Source of the DNA: Haloarcula regularis
Lineage (GTDB): Archaea > Halobacteriota > Halobacteria > Halobacteriales > Haloarculaceae
Assembly: GCF_029338315.1 (NCBI RefSeq)
Contig: NZ_CP119794.1
Location: 124,001-188,000 of the forward strand
Length of the DNA stretch: 64,000 nucleotides
Direction of reading: 5' to 3'
Part shown: positions 35,115 through 43,612 of the stretch, piece after piece
Layout: each line of letters begins with the position of its first letter
Position numbering within the stretch: the first letter of the stretch is position 1
The notes under the pieces: generated by a model
Database searches by the model: none
The model's input: only the letters and a program-made list of their open reading frames with translations
Told to the model about the DNA's origin: nothing
Program-made: the position numbers and the translations under genes

Positions 35115-36296
35115 ATGGCAGGGAAACTGAATCTCGTCGTCGTCGGCGCGCTCGCCGTGGCAGTGCTCGTCGGCGGCGGTTTCGCGATGGGGGTTCTGGG
35201 GGCACCGAGCGTCGAATCGGTCGAGAACCACTTCGGGAACGTCTCGGAGTCCGCCACAGTTGTCCATACGGACCTCGGGGTGTCGAACCCGAACCCCGTC
35301 GGGGTCCAGCTGAGCGGTGCCACGGTGAACTACACGGTGGGAATGAACGGCGTGGAGATGGCCACCGGGAGCAAAGCGGGCCTGGGGCTGGCCCGTGGCA
35401 ACTCCACGCTCGCGTTCACCACCCGGATGCGGAACGACCGCATCCCCGCGTGGTGGTACACCCACGTCGAGAGCGGCGAGATCTCCGACGTCACCGTCGA
35501 CGCGACCGTGACGTCGTCGACGCTCGGCCGGTCCGTCTCGACGACACAGGACCGGACCGTCGAGACCGACGTCGTCGGCCAGTTCAACTCCACCGAGACG
35601 CGGCCGGTGAACGCGACCCAGCCGCTGGTCGCCGACCCGGTCCTCTATGTCAACGAGACGCGGGGAACCTGGGACCGCGCGAACCTCACGCGCCAGCGGA
35701 CGCCGCTGGACCTCGATTTCACCGTCTACAACCCCAAACTGGTCCCCTATGCCGTCACGAAGGTCGGCTACACCGTCACGATGAACGACGTGACCGTTGG
35801 GACCGGCGAGTCCGAACGCGGATACGTCATCGCGCCAAGGTCCACGGAGACCATCGAGGCACGAACCGCGATCCGGAACCAGCACCTGGACGAGTGGTGG
35901 GTCACCCACCTCCGGCGCAACCAGGTGACCGACCTCCGGATCGACTTCTACCTCGTCCTCGAGGGCGGCGGCGAGTCGTTCCGCGTGGACCTCGACGCCA
36001 TCGACTACGAGAAGACCATCGAGACGGACATCTTCGGGAACAAGGCCCAATACCCGACGGGTACCGACTCGTCGGGAGCGGGTACCGACGACGAGGACCA
36101 GGAAGCGACTCCCACACCGACGGCGACAGAAACCGCGACGGAAACGGCGACGCCGACCGCGACAGAAGACGACGGCGGCCTCCTCGGTGACGACTCGACG
36201 ATGGCGACGGAGACAGCCACCGGGACGGCGTCGCCGACCGCAACGGAGACGACGACGCCGACAGAAACTGCGACAGAAGACGAGGGCCTGCTGTAG
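35115..36296 (+). CDS. LEA type 2 (WHy-domain) surface protein with Thr-rich stalk
   Basis: This 393-residue membrane-anchored protein has an N-terminal hydrophobic anchor (about 6-30). Two WHy/LEA14 domains follow (about 38-165, starting LGVSNPNPVGVQL, and 190-310, starting FTVYNPKLVPYAV), each ending in WWYTHVESGEI or WWVTHLRRNQV. Residues 325-390 are Thr/Glu/Ala repeats (TATETATETATPTATE) that look like an O-glycosylated stalk, but no C-terminal sorting signal is visible. WHy proteins are linked to desiccation and stress. Confidence 0.8.
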   Translation: MAGKLNLVVVGALAVAVLVGGGFAMGVLGAPSVESVENHFGNVSESATVVHTDLGVSNPNPVGVQLSGATVNYTVGMNGVEMATGSKAGLGLARGNSTLAFTTRMRNDRIPAWWYTHVESGEISDVTVDATVTSSTLGRSVSTTQDRTVETDVVGQFNSTETRPVNATQPLVADPVLYVNETRGTWDRANLTRQRTPLDLDFTVYNPKLVPYAVTKVGYTVTMNDVTVGTGESERGYVIAPRSTETIEARTAIRNQHLDEWWVTHLRRNQVTDLRIDFYLVLEGGGESFRVDLDAIDYEKTIETDIFGNKAQYPTGTDSSGAGTDDEDQEATPTPTATETATETATPTATEDDGGLLGDDSTMATETATGTASPTATETTTPTETATEDEGLL

Positions 36297-36310
36297 GCGC
36301 GCGACCCGGC

Positions 36311-37345
36311 TTACTGGATTTTGGTGTGTTCGGACTGCTCGTTGAGCGCGAGGTTCGTCGCGATCTCGGCGTTCCGGACGGCGTACTCGGCGGTCTGCTG
36401 GAGGCTGACGAGCACCTCACGGACCTGCAGGAGGTCCTGATTGTCCATCTCCGGGAGGTCGTTGAGTATCTCGTGTTCCTTGTCGCCGATCTCGCGGTAC
36501 ATCCTGCGGACCTCGATGGTCGTGTCGTAGTCGCGTTCGACGGCCGACTGCACGGCGAGTTCGGTTATCTCGTTGACCTGGTCGGTGAAGTCACGGATGC
36601 GTCGCATGGTCGAACTGTCGACGGCCAGCGAGTGGTCGGTCGCCTCCAGGGCGATCTCGGCGATGTCCTCGGCGTTGTCGGCGGTCAGTTCGAGGTTCTT
36701 CGCGATAGAGCGGTAGCCGATGAGCGGGAAGCCGTCCTCCAGGCCGACCGCGCGCGCCAGGTTCGGGTTCTGGTAGGCGGTGAAGATGAGCCGAAGGAGG
36801 AGGACGAATATCTTGTTGGCCTGCCGCTCCCGGTTGAGGGCGCGTTGGGCGAGGTCAGGGTTGCCGTGGGCCAGCGCCTTGATCGCCTCGTTTCGCATCG
36901 TCGAGCCGGTCGACTCCAGGCGCTCGAGCAGGTTGTCGAGCGTGAAGTCCTCGGGGTCGACCGAACAGCGGATGGCGATGCGCTCGGGCGTCTCCTCGAT
37001 GACGCCGAGTCCCATCAGCTGCGTCTCGGCGTTGTAGACGGCGTTGATGTGAGCAGAGTCGAGGGTCCCCCCCTCGGGGGCCTCGACGTGGATGACCCGG
37101 CGGCCGAGCACGTACTGGGCGACGATTGCCCGTTCGACGGCGTCGGCGTCTAAGTTCTCCGCGTAGATGATCGCCTCCGATTCCTCTGTCTGGACGGACT
37201 CGGGCATGACCGTCAGCGTGCCTTTGCCGCCCATTCGGAGCGAGACTTCGTCGCCCTTCTCGACGTCGTGTGCGCTCGCCCACTCCGCGGGGAGCGTCAT
37301 CGCGAGCGTCGAGGGACCCAGTCGCTGGACCTTCCGCGTTTCCAT
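36311..37345 (-). CDS. PhoU-domain transcriptional/phosphate regulator with AbrB-like N-terminus
   Basis: This 344-residue protein has an AbrB/SpoVT-like swapped-hairpin domain (METRKVQRLGPSTLAMTLPAEWASAHDVEKGDEVSLR) and two PhoU three-helix repeats at about 130-235 and 240-335. Haloarchaea carry several such fusions, thought to combine DNA binding with phosphate-transport signalling. No pst genes are nearby. The 3' end is convergent with the LEA-like gene, 14 bases apart. Confidence 0.87.
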   Translation of the reverse strand: METRKVQRLGPSTLAMTLPAEWASAHDVEKGDEVSLRMGGKGTLTVMPESVQTEESEAIIYAENLDADAVERAIVAQYVLGRRVIHVEAPEGGTLDSAHINAVYNAETQLMGLGVIEETPERIAIRCSVDPEDFTLDNLLERLESTGSTMRNEAIKALAHGNPDLAQRALNRERQANKIFVLLLRLIFTAYQNPNLARAVGLEDGFPLIGYRSIAKNLELTADNAEDIAEIALEATDHSLAVDSSTMRRIRDFTDQVNEITELAVQSAVERDYDTTIEVRRMYREIGDKEHEILNDLPEMDNQDLLQVREVLVSLQQTAEYAVRNAEIATNLALNEQSEHTKIQ

Positions 37346-37451
37346 ATCCCCTTGGTTAGCGACACCAGACCTTAATCTTGACTATACACAACTTAATCTC
37401 CAGAAATGAATACAATCATGTCTCGAGCGGGGACAGTCTGGGCGGACGTGG

Positions 37452-38521
37452 TCATCGGACCTCGACGAGTCGGCGTTCGTGGCGTCCCACCCGCACCTTC
37501 AGCCACCCCCGGAGGTCATCGTCGAGGGTCGGATCGCCGGTGTCGACGCGCAATGTCCCGATGGTGTCGAGCTTCCGCCGGGAGGCGACCACTTCGAGGT
37601 CACACCGCCGGATGACCTCTGGGGATAGCTGCTGGTTGCCACGGCCGAAGACGAACCCCTGGCCGCCGATGGGCGAGACGACGACCACGTTCCGGTCGCC
37701 CAGGACCGCGAGGATGTCAGACTCCGCGGCGTCCTCGACCAGCACTTCCCCGTCGCGCCAGACATCGACGCCCAGCGTCGTCCCCTGGAACCCGAGCGCC
37801 TCCTTGATGGCACCGACGGTGCTCCCCGGGCCGAGGACGTAGGTGACGCCCGGTTCGACGCTGTCGGCGACGCCCTCGGCCAGCGTCTCGACGGTTCCCC
37901 CGCCCAGTTGCTTGGCCGACTGGCGCTGCTCGGCCACCGGGACGGTGGCCACTGCCCGGAGTTCGGTCACCACGTCGCCGCCGCGGAAGGCGTCCTCGTC
38001 GATGTCGTTGACCTCTGCCCGCTCGGTCTCGGAGAACGAGGCGACGATGCGGCCGGCTGCCCGCGGGGAGACGCCGAACACCGACGAGTACACCTTGACG
38101 CCGGCCGGGACGCCGAGTATCGGCGTCTCGTCGTCCAGCTCCTCGAGCGTCTCGGCCACGTCGACGGCCGTCCCGTCGCCCCGACGAACAGGATGACGTC
38201 GACTCCGGCCTCGACGAAGGCCCGGACGGCCGCTCGGGTGTCCGCGCCGGTCGTCTCCTCGGGGTCCCGCGGGTCGCCGACCACCTCGGGGTCGAACCCG
38301 GTCCCGCGGACGAGCGACGCCCCCATCGGGTCCCCGTAGGTCACCAGCGTCACCCCGTCGGCCACCTCGGCCAGCGACTCCAGGGCGGTGGCGGCCCGGT
38401 CGGGGGCCCGCGGTTCCGCCCCCCGTTCGCGCGCTTCGGCTACTTTCCCGTCGGTACCCTTCAGGCCGACGCGGCCACCCATCCCCGCGATGGGGTTGAC
38501 CACGACACCGATTCTGCGCAT
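37452..38521 (-). CDS. ATP-NAD kinase-like protein (frameshifted)
   Basis: The gene encodes about 355 residues. The N-terminal MRRIGVVVNPIAGMGGRVGLKGTDG is typical of the archaeal NAD-kinase-like family. The catalytic GGDGT lies at the break: four C at 38179-38182 should be five to give VILFVGGDGTAVDVAETL. Downstream parts (GVPAGVKVYSSVFGVSPRAAG; GPGSTVGAIKEALG) match. As a kinase it would phosphorylate NAD or a related nucleotide; the long C-terminal domain distinguishes it from canonical NadK. Confidence 0.83.
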
Positions 38522-38599
38522 CTGGTCACTCTAGCGCAAGCAACGGCAAAAGGGACCCGGGAACGTGCCTTTGAAGCCACCCGCCACGCAACGCCAGGT

Positions 38600-38716
38600 A
38601 TGGTCACGCTGCTCGCGAGTCACGTCCAGCCAGGCGTCATCAACGCCGCAGGCGCAGCCATCTCGCTCGGCGGTCTGCTGGTGACGTTCCTCTGGCTCCA
38701 GTACCTCTACCGGTAG
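38600..38716 (+). CDS. 38-residue single-helix membrane protein
   Basis: MVTLLASHVQPGVINAAGAA is followed by a hydrophobic segment ending WLQYLYR. The frame is clean, starts after cgccaggt and ends just before the convergent molybdopterin-binding gene. One transmembrane helix is predicted for residues 14-34. Function unknown. Confidence 0.5.
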   Translation: MVTLLASHVQPGVINAAGAAISLGGLLVTFLWLQYLYR

Positions 38717-38734
38717 CCGGTCGGGGCCGACCAG

Positions 38735-39430
38735 TCACTGGGCGTCCGGTCGCTCGACGCGGTCTTCCAGCCACGCCGCCGCTTCTTCGACGACGGCCTC
38801 GTCGCCGCCCTCGAACCGGATCCGGACGTTGTCGCCGGGGTAACTGCCGACTTTCACCGGGAACCGCTCCTGGACCTCCGCGAGGCGGTCGAGCAACGCA
38901 CTCTCGGGTTCGGCCGTGTCGACGGTGGCGACGTACCGGCTCTCGCCGGCGAAGTCCTCGGCCACCTCCTCGAACATCCGCTTCATCTCCGCGGGGACGC
39001 CCGGCAGGACGTAGCAGTTCTCGACGACACAGCCGGGAGCGACGCCTTCGTGGTTCGGCAGGACGCGGGCCCCCTCGGGGACATCGCCGGTGCCCTCGGT
39101 CAGGTCGTCGCGGGTGTACCCACCGTTCTCCTCGAGCCAGGCCAGTGCCGCCTCGCTCTCGACGACGTCCCGGCCGAACGCGGCGGCGACGCCGTCGATG
39201 GTCACGTCGTCGTGTGTCGGCCCGAGGCCCCCGGTGACGACGACGGCGTCGTACTCGGCGTGGTACTCGTTTACCACTCGGGCGATGTCCGCGAGGCGGT
39301 CGGGTATCGTCGTCACTCGCTCGACGGTGACGCCGCGGGCCGCCAGCTGCTGGCCGAGCCACGCCGCGTTCGTGTTGACCGTCTCGCCCGAGAGCAGTTC
39401 GTCGCCGACCGTTACCACCGCGACACGCAT
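38735..39430 (-). CDS. Molybdopterin-binding / CinA N-terminal-like protein
   Basis: This 231-residue MoaB/Mog-fold protein shows VGDELLSGETVNTNAAWLGQQLAARG, VTTIPD, and the family signature VVVTGGLGPTHDDVT followed by VLPGVPAEMKRMFEE. It matches archaeal CinA-like proteins without the deamidase domain, possibly acting on ADP-ribose or related nucleotides, or in molybdenum cofactor chemistry. It ends an operon with the DUF5803, DUF2110 and tfe genes. Confidence 0.87.
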   Translation of the reverse strand: MRVAVVTVGDELLSGETVNTNAAWLGQQLAARGVTVERVTTIPDRLADIARVVNEYHAEYDAVVVTGGLGPTHDDVTIDGVAAAFGRDVVESEAALAWLEENGGYTRDDLTEGTGDVPEGARVLPNHEGVAPGCVVENCYVLPGVPAEMKRMFEEVAEDFAGESRYVATVDTAEPESALLDRLAEVQERFPVKVGSYPGDNVRIRFEGGDEAVVEEAAAWLEDRVERPDAQ

Positions 39431-39491
39431 ACCTTCTGGTAGGGAACCGTGATACAAATACTGTGGGACACGGGCGCGCGGTCCGACTGGC

Positions 39492-40272
39492 CTACCGCAT
39501 CCCCGGCGGCGGACCGCGGTCCCGGGGGTCGTCGTCGTAGTCCTCCTCTTCGAGGTCGATTCCGGCCTCCTTCCGTCGGCGTCTGACCTCCTGTAACTGC
39601 CGGTAGTAGTAGAGCACGCCGCCTGTGCCGACGACGATGGCGACGAGCGCAACCCCGCCGAAGATAAAGAGGTCGCGCTGGAGGTAGTACCGGACGCTGA
39701 CACCGCGCGTCGTCACCTCTTCCCACCGGATCGTCTGCCGGTCGTTCTCGACGGTCTTCCCGTCTGCTCCGGGACTGACCTGCGAGAGCAGCGGGATGCC
39801 CACGCGGGCCCGGCGGAAGCGTGATTGCGTACGAGCCCCCGTCTACGAGCGTCGGCGTCGCGAACGTCTTGCCCAGGCGGGGCGCCGTGAACGCAACCTC
39901 CCCGGTGACGTTCCCCGGGAACTGTATCTCGGTGCGCCGGCCGCCCTCCGTCGCGGTCATCGATGAGTTGGCCGCGCTGATGACCGTCCCGTTATCGTAC
40001 CTGAACCGGAGCGCGCGGATGGGCACCGACTGTTCGCGGCCCAGCCCGTCGCGGCTGTACACCTCGAACGTCGAGTTGTTCCGCACGTCGTAGACGGCGG
40101 TGTACGACGACCGGTCGACGACGAGCGTCGCGTCCTCCGGGGTCTCCCAGTCGTAACTCGCGTTCTGGTTCAGGCGCGCCGGGTCCGACTCCTGGGGGCC
40201 AAAGAGGCCGGTACAGCCCGAGAGGGCGAGCAGTGCGACGAGACCGATGAGCGCGTAGTGACGCCGTTGCAT
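39492..40272 (-). CDS. DUF5803-like lipoprotein (frameshifted)
   Basis: The gene encodes about 260 residues. Signal and lipobox are LIGLVALLALSGCTG (C20). A beta-rich ectodomain runs to YAITLPPG, where the frame breaks in the GGGCCC region at 39806-39811. The next frame continues as RVGIPLLSQVSPGADGKTVEN, a beta strand set, a membrane helix (LFIFGGVALVAIVVGTGGVLYYY) and a charged tail ending RDRGPPPGMR. So it is anchored at both ends. One base fewer (or two more) rejoins the frames. Confidence 0.75.
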
Positions 40273-40279
40273 GGCTCTG

Positions 40280-40951
40280 TCAGGGGACGACCGCGAGCAG
40301 TTCCGACTTCATGAACCGGCCGATGTCGGCCAGCAGGCCCGGCGCGTCGGTGTCGGGATGGCAGACGATGCTCTGTTCGAGCAGGCCGACGCGCTCGACG
40401 GTGACGATGTCCTGTGCGTGGCCGGCGCGGTTGACCGTCGCGCGGGCCTGCGAACGGGTGACGCTGTTGGCGTTGACCCGGCCGTTCCCCCGCGACCAGT
40501 CGTAGAGCCGGTCGACTGTCTCGTCGGCCAGGCGGGGGTCGTCACCGGCGACGAACCGCAGGGGCATGTGCTGGACGATGCCGAACCGTTTGCGGATCTG
40601 GGCCGGCGAGCCCTGGCCGAGGTTCAGCCTGTCGGCGGGAATCCGGACCGACTGGCCGAACCCGACGTCGAGGACGAACCCGTCCTCGTCCCACGAGTCG
40701 AGCGTCCCGACGTACGTCTCGCCGGGCTCGTGGTCGGTGACGAGCTCGCCGAACTCCTCGCGCAGGAGGTTCCGGGCCACCGTCGCGTCCGGGCCGTCGA
40801 CGGTGACGGTGGGGAAGTCGTCCTCCCGGTGCCCGACGTCGAACGACACGTCGAGCTCGCCGAACTCGTTCGTGACCAGCGACCGCAGGCCGTCGAGTGC
40901 ACGCTGTCGGGCGTCGCCCGTCACGTACACCTTCGTCCCGAGGACGACCAT
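40280..40951 (-). CDS. DUF2110 family protein
   Basis: This 223-residue protein is linked to tfe. The central part (GETYVGTLDSWDEDGFVLDVGFGQSVRIPADRLNLG) reads like an S1/OB-type RNA-binding segment, followed by IRKRFGIVQHMPLRF. The TFE stop overlaps its ATG by one base (TGATG). Archaeal genomes keep this pair together, suggesting a role in transcription or RNA metabolism; none is proven here. Confidence 0.85.
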   Translation of the reverse strand: MVVLGTKVYVTGDARQRALDGLRSLVTNEFGELDVSFDVGHREDDFPTVTVDGPDATVARNLLREEFGELVTDHEPGETYVGTLDSWDEDGFVLDVGFGQSVRIPADRLNLGQGSPAQIRKRFGIVQHMPLRFVAGDDPRLADETVDRLYDWSRGNGRVNANSVTRSQARATVNRAGHAQDIVTVERVGLLEQSIVCHPDTDAPGLLADIGRFMKSELLAVVP

Positions 40952-41478
40952 CAGGCTTCCACGCTGTCGACGTTCAGTTCGTCCCGCAGTTCATCGATGC
41001 GGTCTTCCATCGCCGTCACGAGGCGCGTGTTCTCCATCGCTTCGACCTGGTTGCCACACTCCGGGCACTGGAAGCCAAACTCCATCGCCTCGCCGAACTC
41101 GAAGCGGATGCCACAGTGCTCACAGAGGTAAAACTCGTTGTTCCGCTCGTACTGGCGGCGGTCCTCTAAGCCCTCCAGCAGGCGGTGCATCTCCTCTTCG
41201 AGCTGTTCCGGAATCTTGTCGTACTCGAAGGTCCAGAGGTACGTGAGCCACCCGGAGTCCTCGTCGCGGAGGCGGCGATAGGTCGCCAGGTCGTTCTCGT
41301 AGAGGATAAAGAGGGCGCGTCTGACGTCGTTGAGTTCGAGTCCGAGCTCCTCGGCCAGTTCCTCGTCGGTCACTTCGCCGTCCGGCGGCGCGGCGGCGAC
41401 CGGCATCCCCTTCGGTCCGACCAGTTCGTGGAGGTATTTCTGTATCACGGGGTCCTCCAGAAGGTCCTCGAAAGCCAT
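40951..41478 (-). CDS. tfe: Transcription initiation factor TFE (alpha subunit)
   Basis: This 175-residue TFIIE-alpha homologue assists RNA polymerase in opening promoters. It has an N-terminal winged helix (VTDEELAEELGLELNDVRRALFILYENDLATYRR) and a C-terminal zinc ribbon (LCEHCGIRFEFG ... CPECGNQVE), ending in a coiled coil. Length and domain order are standard. It sits in the trm56 operon and is coupled to DUF2110. Confidence 0.96.
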   Translation of the reverse strand: MAFEDLLEDPVIQKYLHELVGPKGMPVAAAPPDGEVTDEELAEELGLELNDVRRALFILYENDLATYRRLRDEDSGWLTYLWTFEYDKIPEQLEEEMHRLLEGLEDRRQYERNNEFYLCEHCGIRFEFGEAMEFGFQCPECGNQVEAMENTRLVTAMEDRIDELRDELNVDSVEA

Positions 41479-41504
41479 TACCCGTGTTTCCGGCGGTCAC
41501 GTGG

Positions 41505-41774
41505 TTAAATCCATCGGGTCCGGGGCTGGTGACGGCCGCTACTGGGCCCGATTACACGCCTGTCTTCCGGTTCGTGTGGTGGGGTCAGTCCCCCCCACGG
41601 ACCGACGCCGAACGCCCGTCCGACCGCCCAGCCGACGGCGAACGGCGCCAGTATCGCGAGACAGGCGAATCCGACCCAGCGTGCCGGCGGCGGCTGGGTG
41701 ACGAGGTAGAGGAGATACAGCGTGCCGACCACCGGAAGGACCCGCGAGGTCGCCCCCGTGATGCCGTCGAGCAC
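41505..41774 (-). CDS. Small two-helix membrane protein of the tfe operon
   Basis: This 89-residue protein has hydrophobic segments near 12-28 and 33-53 (RWVGFACLAILAPFAVGWAVGRAFG) and a polar C-terminal tail of about 30 residues that seems unstructured. It is in the same orientation between trm56 and tfe, 25 bases after one and 26 before the other. Function unknown; the tail after PPHEPEDRR could be an artefact of a missed frameshift. Confidence 0.6.
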   Translation of the reverse strand: MLDGITGATSRVLPVVGTLYLLYLVTQPPPARWVGFACLAILAPFAVGWAVGRAFGVGPWGGLTPPHEPEDRRVIGPSSGRHQPRTRWI

Positions 41775-41799
41775 GGTCAGTCACCGCGACGGGCGTCGC

Positions 41800-42357
41800 T
41801 CACGCCCCCTCGTCGGCCGCGTCGTCGGGGTCGACCACGCGCTTGCCGGTCGCTTTCGGGACGACCACGCGGTCGGGGTCCTCCCACTCGCGGTCGAGTT
41901 CGACTCCCTCGTAGAGCCGGTCGAGGAAGACCGCCAGCGAGGCCACCTCGGAGTGGGGCTGGTTGGTGACGCCGACGTTCCAGTCGGCCTCTTCGTAGAC
42001 CTCGAAGGGGACCTTCTCGGCCCCGACGACGACCAGGAGGGGGCCGTCCTCGTGGGCCGCCCTGACGTCGGCCTCGACGTCCTGGATCGGTTCGCCGTAC
42101 ATCGTCAGGTGGACCACGGTGCCCTCGAAGTCGCGGATGTATCGTCTCGGTTCGTCGGTCGTCTCGACGTCGAATGGGCCGCCGAACCGGTCGGTGATGT
42201 CGACGACGGTGTCGGTCCGGGAGCCGGCCGCTCCGGCCATCACGACCCGGTCGGCACCCAGCGCGCGCGCCGTGAGTCCGACGTGGGTGGTCATGCGCTC
42301 GTCGCGGCCCGGCCGGTGGCCCAGGCGGAGCACCGTCACCGACTCGTGGCCCCTCAT
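41800..42357 (-). CDS. trm56: tRNA (cytidine(56)-2'-O)-methyltransferase aTrm56
   Basis: This 185-residue SPOUT-fold enzyme methylates C56 in the T-loop of archaeal tRNAs. Motifs include VTVLRLGHRPGRDERMTTHVGLTARALGAD, the knot strand PLLVVVGAEKVPFEVYEEADWNVGVTNQPHSEVASLAVFLDRL and a basic C-terminal end. The start overlaps the thioredoxin-like gene's stop (ATGA). It leads the tfe group. Confidence 0.93.
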   Translation of the reverse strand: MRGHESVTVLRLGHRPGRDERMTTHVGLTARALGADRVVMAGAAGSRTDTVVDITDRFGGPFDVETTDEPRRYIRDFEGTVVHLTMYGEPIQDVEADVRAAHEDGPLLVVVGAEKVPFEVYEEADWNVGVTNQPHSEVASLAVFLDRLYEGVELDREWEDPDRVVVPKATGKRVVDPDDAADEGA

Positions 42358-42999
42358 GCGTCCCTCGCGGCCTCGACGGCCTCGCGGATCGGTTCGAAGG
42401 CAACCCTGCTCCACTCGACGGGGTCGCCGTCGACGAAGACGGTCGGGGTCCCCTCCACGCCGCGGTCGATGCCGGCCTGCCTGTCGGCGGCGACGGTCGG
42501 CCGGTACCGCTCCTCGACTGCGGCCTGTCGTACCGTCTCGCCGTCGGCGCCGATCCCCTCGGTCAGCTCGGCGTAGACGTCGGGACCGAGGCTGGCCTGG
42601 TTCTCGAACAGGCGCTTGCTGTAAGTGAAACGCCGCGTCGCCGGCCTCGTCTTGCACGGCGCGAGCGGCGCTGGCGGCCTGCCAGGACACCGCCTCGTCG
42701 ACCGGGATGGGGAAGTCGTGGAACTCGTATCGCACGCTCCCGTCTTCGAGGAACGCCGCCTCGACCTGCGGGAAGACCTCGACCGAGTAGGTCTTGCAGT
42801 GGGGGCAGGCGTAGTCCTCGTAGACGGCGACGGTGACGTCTGCGTCCGGGTCGCCCGCGACGGGGGTGGGAAGCGTCTCGCCGGTGGGCGTCGGGGACGG
42901 CGACTCAGCCGTGTCGCTCGACCCGGTGAGACAGCCGGCCGTCGCGCCGGCGAGGGCCACGCCCGCGGCGAGCACGTCGCGACGCGTCGAGTTTGTCAT
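42354..42999 (-). CDS. Thioredoxin-fold (DsbA/DSBA-like) Tat lipoprotein (frameshifted)
   Basis: The gene encodes about 215 residues. The N-terminus has a Tat motif and lipobox (TRRDVLAAGVALAGATAGC), so it is exported folded and lipid-anchored. The thioredoxin motif is CPHC in YEDYACPHCKTYSVEVFPQ. The frame slips at the extra A in gtaag (42623-42624); removing it restores FHYSKRLFENQASLG and the cis-Pro region GVEGTPTVFVDGDPVEWS. Start ATG 42999 lies 25 bases after a TATA-like box (leaderless). A role in disulfide formation outside the cell is likely. Confidence 0.85.
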
Positions 43000-43019
43000 A
43001 CCCGTCACTCGCCCCGGGA

Positions 43020-43028
43020 GATATAAAA
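43020..43028 (-). promoter_or_regulatory. TATA-like box of the thioredoxin-like / trm56 / tfe operon
   Basis: On the minus strand gttttatat is centred about 25 bases before ATG 42999, giving a leaderless start. Confidence 0.5.
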
Positions 43029-43094
43029 CGACGTTGTCATCGCCGGACCGTCGTGTTACGATACGGATGCGGCGGTCGGTGTTTCGAACGCTCG

Positions 43095-43612
43095 ATGTCC
43101 GAGATAGACCGCCTCACGGGAGATTGCGACCGGTTGATCTGGATTTTATCGAGCGCGAGCGGACACCCGAACCAGCGATGGCGCTGGATATTCAATCGCA
43201 CGGTGCGGGTCTTTCGCTGTCGACTACCGTCGAATCACTCGATTGTCTGGGTCTCTGTCGCAGTCGATAAGCCATCCACGATTGGGTGCAGAAGGCCGAT
43301 TTACAGCCTGAATCCGGAGAATCATCGACTCATATCGCGCTCGACGACACGGTAATCTGGATCAACGACGGACAATTCTGGCTGTCCGCTGCCGCCGACC
43401 CGCAGTCGAACGAACTGCTTTACGTCCGGTTGTTTGGGACAGCTACGACCGCTCTCACAGAACGTTTCCTGCGCGAACTTCGGCAAAGACATGATAGCGA
43501 AACCCCCGCTTTTCCCGTCGATGATGCTCAACACCTCCAAATTGCGCTGCAACGAGCAGGGAGCCGATCTCAGGTGTGTCGCCACGAAAATCGGAACGCT
43601 GTCTCGCTCTGA
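43095..43612 (+). pseudogene. IS6-family (ISH-type) transposase relic
   Basis: Three frame-broken pieces follow the order of a haloarchaeal IS6 transposase: MSEIDRLTG; VDLDFIERERTPEPAMALDIQ with GLSLSTTVESLDCLG; then HDWVQKADLQPESGESSTHIALDDTVIWIND, RLFGTATTALTERFLRELRQRHD and CRHENRNAV. The second DDE aspartate is near FPVDDAQHLQ. At least two frame changes and the loss of everything after the HGNRNAVER-like motif show it is dead. No terminal repeats could be identified. It marks the start of the accessory part of the window. Confidence 0.8.

Noticed and set aside
36100..36290. Tandem repeat in the tail of the WHy protein as a separate repeat element
   Set aside because: It is coding Thr/Glu low-complexity sequence and is described with that gene.
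42993..43355. Plus-strand open frame before the transposase relic as an independent gene
   Set aside because: It begins inside the promoter of the thioredoxin-like gene and only its MSEIDRLTG part belongs to the dead transposase.
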